The notes below the pieces were generated by a model, which was not told the origin of the DNA, ran no database searches, and worked only from the letters and a program-made list of their open reading frames with translations. Positions 58,798-64,000 of a DNA stretch of 64,000 nt are shown here, piece after piece. Source of the stretch: Agarilytica sp033852175 (GTDB lineage Bacteria; Pseudomonadota; Gammaproteobacteria; Pseudomonadales; Cellvibrionaceae). Every line of letters starts with the position of its first letter. The stretch's first letter is position 1. The stretch is taken from the NCBI GenBank assembly GCA_033852175.1, contig JAWSUY010000006.1, positions 151,834 through 215,833 of the forward strand, in the 5' to 3' direction. The translations under genes were made by a program, and so were the position numbers.

Positions 58798-61700
58798 ATG
58801 CTTCGTGGCGCTTTAATTGCTGTTATGACCTTTTCATCTCTATTTTCATCGCTTGCACGATCGAGTGCAGCTGATGGCGTGGTGTTCTGGAATGAGGCTG
58901 ACAAACATGCCGATATCGGTTTGTCTCCGGACGGCTTGTCAATTTCGGTAAGTGGTGGATCTGAAATCGGTGTACGCAGTAATCGGGGGTTCAGCCAGGG
59001 CGAAGGCTATTATTACGTTGAAATTTCCAGTGCAGTAACTGCGATCGCGAGCATCGGCGTTGTAACCGCAAGCCAGAGCTTAGATGAAAGCGTGTTTCAG
59101 TCTGACGACAATGCTATTTGGCGTGGCGATACCGGTGAAAGCCGGTCTGTAATCGGTGTTGCGGTGGATTATCGGGGTTTATACCCTGTGGTCCATTTCT
59201 TGAGCGGTGATGCAGAATCGGTGACGCATCAAAGTACCGTTGATATGAAAGGTATTCACGAACCTGTTTATATTTTTATATCGAGCAACAACGCGTCTGG
59301 CGATTTTCAGCACACACTTAACGTTGGGGCAACGGACTTCGTATTGGATTACGAAGTCGGTATACAGCAAAGCGTTTATCGTGGGCATGATGGCATCGAG
59401 GGTGGCTGGCCCACCGATGATGAGCATCCGACATTAACCATTATTGAAGGCAATGTTGCACAATTAGCCGGTGGCTCTGTTGATCTAACCGTCAGCGCAC
59501 AAGATTTGGAAGATGGAGACGTTAGCGCTTCGGTACTTTGGTTTTTGAATGATGTGGCTGTTGGTAGCGGCGCATCGCTTACGGTATCGCCTCCTGCTGG
59601 AACAAACACGCTTAAGGCCTTGGCTCTAGATAGCGTTGGTAATGCGACTCCCGCTCAAGTCACTATTTATATGGTTGCCGATGATTCTGAAGATCAGGAT
59701 TATGATGGGCTTAGTTATGCAGATGAGATTGTTTTAGGGTCGAACCCTGCGCATCGTGATACGGATAAGGATGGCTTGGCCGATAGTGACGAGGTGCTTG
59801 CGGGGACTTCGTTAATTAATATCGATACTGATGCCGATGGCATGAGTGATGGGTACGAAGTTGAAAACTCGCTTAATCCTCTTGTTGATGATTCGGGCTC
59901 AGACTTAGATGCGGATAGCTTTTCTAATTTATCAGAATTCCTTGTCGGTCGATCGGCTAATAACATTAACGATTATCCGGGTCAGGGTGTCGTTGAACTC
60001 AACCCTGCAGATGCAAGTGCTTTCACGGCTCTTCTTCCTGATGGCGTATCTGCCACGGTGACAAACGCTGGTGTCGGTGCTGTCAGAAGTGATGTTGTGA
60101 TTTCTTCTGGTTCTGGTTGGCATTATTTTGAAGGCACGCGTTCTGGAGGAGAAGGCCAAAGTGGTTTTGGCGTTGCCAGTAGCGCAGCAGTTTTAGACAG
60201 CACGCTTGGTGCCGATGCGCAAAGCCTTATTGTTTCCAGTACCGGTGATGTTGTCTTTAACGGCGTAACACTGGCGACGTTCGCGGATGCGGATCAAATT
60301 GAAACGGTTGGTATAGCCGTTGACTACAGTGGAACCGAAGCTGTGGCCCATGTTATGGCGAGTACGCGCTTTGATGATTATCAAGTCTTTAATTCATTCA
60401 GCTTAGGCGCTATTGGCGATCTGCATATTCTTGCTTGGGGCAGTACGACTGCTGGTGAGACTACGTTAACTATTAATGCCGGTGCCGATAAGTCAGCAGC
60501 GCCTTTTGTTTATAGCGCAAGGTACTTGCTCTATCGAAACGGCTTTAGTTCAGCCGAATTTATGCGTGACGGTTGGGGTGATGAATATGTGTATACGCCA
60601 GTCGTGTCAATGCCTTTGGAAGATGAAGTTTTCTTCGTCAAGGACGAGAATGTTAACCCTACAATGACGATTAGCGCCGATAAGCTTGGTGTTAGTTTTA
60701 AGAAAGACCATAAGTCAGCCATCTTAACGAACCAAGGAATGATCGGTGAGTTTTGGTATTGGGAAGCACATCGAAATGTGGGTATTCACAATATTGGTTT
60801 TGGCTTGAACAATCCTCACGCCTACCTTGATCCTTACTGTTGTGTTAACCAGGGCTTAGAAGGTGCACCACCCTCTATGTCGATTAATGCATTGGGAGCT
60901 GTATGGCAAAACCTTCAATATCAGTACAACTACCCGCGGCAGGATGAAGCCGAATATTACGGTTACGCCGTGGATTATCGTGGAACTCGCCCGATTGTCT
61001 ACATCATTTCTTTGGATGGTGTTGTTGGTGAGATGCTAATGGATGACTTTATTACGCCTATCTACCCTCAGCTTTATGGTGAAGGTATTGGTGAAGCCGT
61101 TTTGATTAACAGCGGTAACTTTGGTACTAAACCTTTTTACTATAACGCCTCTCAAGCACTTGCAGACTACGGTGTTGATGTTAGCGCGTTACGTTTGGGC
61201 TGGGGTGTTCACGAAACAGAAGAGCACCAAGGCTTTGCTGCAGATGATGCGCCTGTTATTGCTGTATCTACTGTCACAGAAAACACTTTAAATCTTGGTG
61301 ATAGCATTACCTTGTCCGCTATCGCTTCGGATTTCGAAGATGGCGATATCAGCGGCAATATAGTTTGGACAGAACAGAGTTCAGGTACTGTCTGGTTAGG
61401 CGGTTCGGTTGAGCTTACCTTGGCTAATGGAACGTACCAGATTATTCCGAGTGTTACCGATAGCGCTTCAAGAACCGTTACTGGTAGTGCTCTGAATATT
61501 ACAGTTCTTGAGCCTGTTGCTCCAGATACCGATGGCGATGGTGTGAATGATGCGGTTGAAGCTTTCTTTGGTACTGATCCCGCAGACATCGATTCCGATG
61601 ATGATGGCCTTACTGATGGCGAAGAATTACTGACCTACCTCACGAACCCACTTTCTACTGATACCGATGCTGATGGCATGGATGATTTGTATGAAGTGAG

Positions 61701-64000
61701 TAACGGCCTTGACGCATTATCGGATGATTCGGCTGCTGATTTGGATCTTGATGGTTTTACAAACTTAGAAGAGTCTGTTGCGAACTCTAACCCTTCGGCT
61801 ATTTTGTCTTACCCCGGTTCTCCATATGCCCCGATTGCTAAATTAGCGGCGATTGGTGAGTTATTTGATCCTATTGCAGCTCAATTTGATGGGACGACAT
61901 ACAACCTTTCTGGCTCGGGCACTGATTTTAACGGTGCCGATGAATATCAGTTTGTTTACGAAGAGCTTCAGGGCGACGGTGTGATTATTGCGAGAGTGAC
62001 GGGCTTGCCTGAAGCTTCTTTTGGTAAAGCGGGTGTCATGATTCGTGACTCTTTAGAAGAAGGTGCAGTTGGCGCTCTAGCGGGTATTTCTCATCAGGGC
62101 GGAATGATGTATTCGCGCAGCGAAACCAATGGTTCAAGAAGCGAGGTATTTGAATACAACGCTTGGCGTGTTAACCCTCCTTACTTTGTTCGAATTACAC
62201 GAGATGGTGACCTTGTTTCAGCGCATAGTAGTGGAGATGGCATTACGTGGGATGAGATGTTCAGTCAAACGTTGAACTTTACTGACAGCGTCTACATGGG
62301 TATTTTTACGAGTGCAAATGATGGGGGGGCTATCGGTACTGCCACTTTCGATTCGGTGAGTTTTGTTGAATTCAATGATGCGCCAGTGCTGTCGCTTAAC
62401 CCTTTCGAGTCCACAGTATTGCTGGGCGATAACGTTGATGTTTCAGCCTCCGCTTCAGACGCTGAAGACGGCGACATTACCAGCAGTATCTCATGGAGCA
62501 ACGACCTGACATCTGATATCGCGAACGGTGCCAGCTATGTGTTCGAAGCAACCATTGAGGGTGTGCACACACTTACCGCTCAAGTAATGGATACCAAGGG
62601 TGTAGGTACATCGGTTGATGTTTCGATAAATGTAGTGCTTTCTCTGGGTTCTTTAGATATTGATAACGATGGGCTAAGTGCTGATGAAGAAGCTGCATTG
62701 GGTACTGACCCTGAAGTGGCTGATACAGACGGCGACGGATTAATTGATGGTGACGAAGTTAATGTATATGGCAGCAATCCTCTATCAACGGATAGCGATG
62801 CTGATGGCTTGCCTGATGGTTATGAGGTTGCGCAAAACTATGATCCTGCTGTTGCTGACAGTGGTGATGATGCCGATCTTGATGGTGTTAGTAATCTAGA
62901 CGAGTACCTTGCTGGCACAGATCCAACAGATCCGAATGACTACCCTGGTGCTCCGGTTTCGACGTTACAAGGCAGTAGCGTAATTGGCTTGGGCGGTGAT
63001 AGCGGTAGCTTCACTTCTCAGATTAATAACTACTCCCTAATAAGCGATACAGTCTCAATCGACGGCGACATTGATGGTCTGTTTGTTTACACAACATTGG
63101 CGAGCGATGGCGAGGCGATTGTGAATGTTTCGTCGTTGGATGGCGCTAGCTATACACGCGGTGGACTGATGATTCGCGATACTTTAGACGTTGATTCGTC
63201 TTATGCTTTTGTTGCAATGACGGAAGGTAAGGGTACGGGTCTATTTTCAGTGGCGACAACTGGTGATGCGCTAACTGAATATAATGATTGGAACGGTTGG
63301 TTTGTTGTTGAGCCGTATTGGCTGCGATTGGTGCGTGATGGAAACACGATAACCGGTTACTACAGTGAAGATGCAGTGGACTGGACTGAAATTACGACGG
63401 TAACGATTTCGATTACAGGCGATGCTTATATTGGCCTTGGTTTTAACGGCAACAACGGCGGCCTAGATGCAACGGCTCAGTTGAACGACTTTGCTTTGAC
63501 CGTGAATAACGATGTGCCTGTTATGACTTTGGGTGGCACAGCGAACGTATTGCTTTTGGGTGAAACGTTAAATTACTCGGTTTCGGCAATGGATTCTGAA
63601 GACGGTGATATTAGTGCTTCAGTAGAATGGTCAGACGGTACTAACAGTGCCACAGGCGCAGCCTTTGACTTCACTCCAGTTGCCGCAGGTGATTATTTGA
63701 TTACAGCTACAGTGACCGACAGTTTGGGTGGTGTTGCTATCGAAGCGACTTCCGTTCTGGTTGTAACGGATTTGGGTGAGCTTGATGATGATAACGATGG
63801 CCTGAGCAATAATGAAGAAGATGCACTGGGAACTAACCCTGCTATCGCAGATACAGATGGCGATGGCCTTAGTGATGGTGATGAAGTCAATACTCACGGT
63901 ACAGATCCATTGTTGGGTGATACTGATTTAGACGGTTTACCGGATGCTTATGAAGTTCAACAAGGTTTTGATCCATCAGTTGCGGACAGTTCTGATGATG
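58798..64000 (+). CDS. giant secreted Ig/thrombospondin type 3 repeat protein, 5' part
   Basis: The frame is open from the ATG at 58798 (an in-frame ATG at 58783 would add five residues) to the right edge, at least 1734 residues. A signal peptide (ALIAVMTFSSLFSSLARSSA) is followed by SPRY-like modules with YYYVEIS and GVAVDYRG motifs, repeated near 60060-60370 and 60670-61020. Four Ig-like plus TSP3 units start near 59430, 61240, 62380 and 63510. Each ends in calcium-binding DxDxDG repeats (DTDGDGLSDGDE, TDADGMSDGYE). LamG/DUF1349-like modules follow units 2 and 3. It is probably a cell-surface or matrix protein linked to the neighbouring polysaccharide locus, an inference. Confidence 0.88.
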   Translation, partial: MLRGALIAVMTFSSLFSSLARSSAADGVVFWNEADKHADIGLSPDGLSISVSGGSEIGVRSNRGFSQGEGYYYVEISSAVTAIASIGVVTASQSLDESVFQSDDNAIWRGDTGESRSVIGVAVDYRGLYPVVHFLSGDAESVTHQSTVDMKGIHEPVYIFISSNNASGDFQHTLNVGATDFVLDYEVGIQQSVYRGHDGIEGGWPTDDEHPTLTIIEGNVAQLAGGSVDLTVSAQDLEDGDVSASVLWFLNDVAVGSGASLTVSPPAGTNTLKALALDSVGNATPAQVTIYMVADDSEDQDYDGLSYADEIVLGSNPAHRDTDKDGLADSDEVLAGTSLINIDTDADGMSDGYEVENSLNPLVDDSGSDLDADSFSNLSEFLVGRSANNINDYPGQGVVELNPADASAFTALLPDGVSATVTNAGVGAVRSDVVISSGSGWHYFEGTRSGGEGQSGFGVASSAAVLDSTLGADAQSLIVSSTGDVVFNGVTLATFADADQIETVGIAVDYSGTEAVAHVMASTRFDDYQVFNSFSLGAIGDLHILAWGSTTAGETTLTINAGADKSAAPFVYSARYLLYRNGFSSAEFMRDGWGDEYVYTPVVSMPLEDEVFFVKDENVNPTMTISADKLGVSFKKDHKSAILTNQGMIGEFWYWEAHRNVGIHNIGFGLNNPHAYLDPYCCVNQGLEGAPPSMSINALGAVWQNLQYQYNYPRQDEAEYYGYAVDYRGTRPIVYIISLDGVVGEMLMDDFITPIYPQLYGEGIGEAVLINSGNFGTKPFYYNASQALADYGVDVSALRLGWGVHETEEHQGFAADDAPVIAVSTVTENTLNLGDSITLSAIASDFEDGDISGNIVWTEQSSGTVWLGGSVELTLANGTYQIIPSVTDSASRTVTGSALNITVLEPVAPDTDGDGVNDAVEAFFGTDPADIDSDDDGLTDGEELLTYLTNPLSTDTDADGMDDLYEVSNGLDALSDDSAADLDLDGFTNLEESVANSNPSAILSYPGSPYAPIAKLAAIGELFDPIAAQFDGTTYNLSGSGTDFNGADEYQFVYEELQGDGVIIARVTGLPEASFGKAGVMIRDSLEEGAVGALAGISHQGGMMYSRSETNGSRSEVFEYNAWRVNPPYFVRITRDGDLVSAHSSGDGITWDEMFSQTLNFTDSVYMGIFTSANDGGAIGTATFDSVSFVEFNDAPVLSLNPFESTVLLGDNVDVSASASDAEDGDITSSISWSNDLTSDIANGASYVFEATIEGVHTLTAQVMDTKGVGTSVDVSINVVLSLGSLDIDNDGLSADEEAALGTDPEVADTDGDGLIDGDEVNVYGSNPLSTDSDADGLPDGYEVAQNYDPAVADSGDDADLDGVSNLDEYLAGTDPTDPNDYPGAPVSTLQGSSVIGLGGDSGSFTSQINNYSLISDTVSIDGDIDGLFVYTTLASDGEAIVNVSSLDGASYTRGGLMIRDTLDVDSSYAFVAMTEGKGTGLFSVATTGDALTEYNDWNGWFVVEPYWLRLVRDGNTITGYYSEDAVDWTEITTVTISITGDAYIGLGFNGNNGGLDATAQLNDFALTVNNDVPVMTLGGTANVLLLGETLNYSVSAMDSEDGDISASVEWSDGTNSATGAAFDFTPVAAGDYLITATVTDSLGGVAIEATSVLVVTDLGELDDDNDGLSNNEEDALGTNPAIADTDGDGLSDGDEVNTHGTDPLLGDTDLDGLPDAYEVQQGFDPSVADSSDD

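Noticed and set aside
1..64000. CRISPR arrays, tRNA/rRNA genes, insertion sequences and prophage genes.
   Set aside because: I scanned for regularly spaced direct repeats, tRNA T-arm/anticodon patterns, transposase-like proteins and terminal inverted repeats with target duplications, and found none I could support.

Overview
The window looks like chromosomal DNA from a marine gammaproteobacterium, probably of the Cellvibrionaceae/Saccharophagus type. That placement is an inference from gene content: a hybrid cobalamin cluster, a FIST/GGDEF-EAL pair, secreted hydrolases, thrombospondin type 3 repeats and many palindromic intergenic repeats. I see no tRNA, rRNA, CRISPR array, transposase or phage gene.

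Region 1 (1-12.7 kb, all + strand) is a cobalamin (B12) operon series: a ChlI/ChlD-type AAA+/VWA chelatase motor, cobO, cobB, an HX4DH Ni/Co permease, cbiD, cobK, cobH, cobL, cobI, cbiG, cobJ and cobM. Several genes are joined by TAATG, TGATG or ATGA overlaps. CbiD and CbiG with no CobG or CobF indicate oxygen-independent ring contraction.

Region 2 (12.9-19.2 kb) holds the C-terminal remnant of a FIST gene coupled to an intact PAS-GGDEF-EAL gene, a secreted HExxH protein and a secreted lipase.

Region 3 (19.3-31.7 kb) is the second cobalamin block: a His-rich CbiX (-), then on + a cobalamin riboswitch, a TonB-dependent receptor, cobW, cobN, cbiB, cobC and bluB. The window therefore encodes an early cobalt chelatase (CbiX) and a late one (CobN plus the ChlI/D motor), and an oxygen-dependent BluB beside an oxygen-independent corrin route.

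Region 4 (31.7-47.5 kb) is loosely packed: globin, nrdB, an SseB-like protein, a Dabb protein, an SGNH esterase, a chemotaxis receptor, a fatty-acid hydroxylase, a membrane c-type cytochrome, an MBL-fold hydrolase and a GntP permease. Long gaps here contain two small membrane proteins and G8-G10 tracts.

Region 5 (47.5-58.4 kb) is an exopolysaccharide or O-antigen locus: three SGNH proteins, an MBOAT acyltransferase, a Wzy/WaaL-type polymerase and three glycosyltransferases. Region 6 (58.8 kb to the right edge) is a giant secreted Ig/TSP3-repeat protein that runs off the window.

The most unusual signal is a family of four palindromic intergenic elements inside the B12 region, plus a related pair. 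Each has an unrelated outer stem but two small hairpins with NGGA loops. In three copies the GGA triplets are exactly 20 nt apart, and two copies contain a perfect match to the CsrA/RsmA consensus RUACARGGAUGU. By eye, all 12 transition-type mismatches in the outer stems are G.U-compatible on the strand carrying the core. This suggests they act as single-stranded RNA, possibly as RsmA/CsrA-binding elements.
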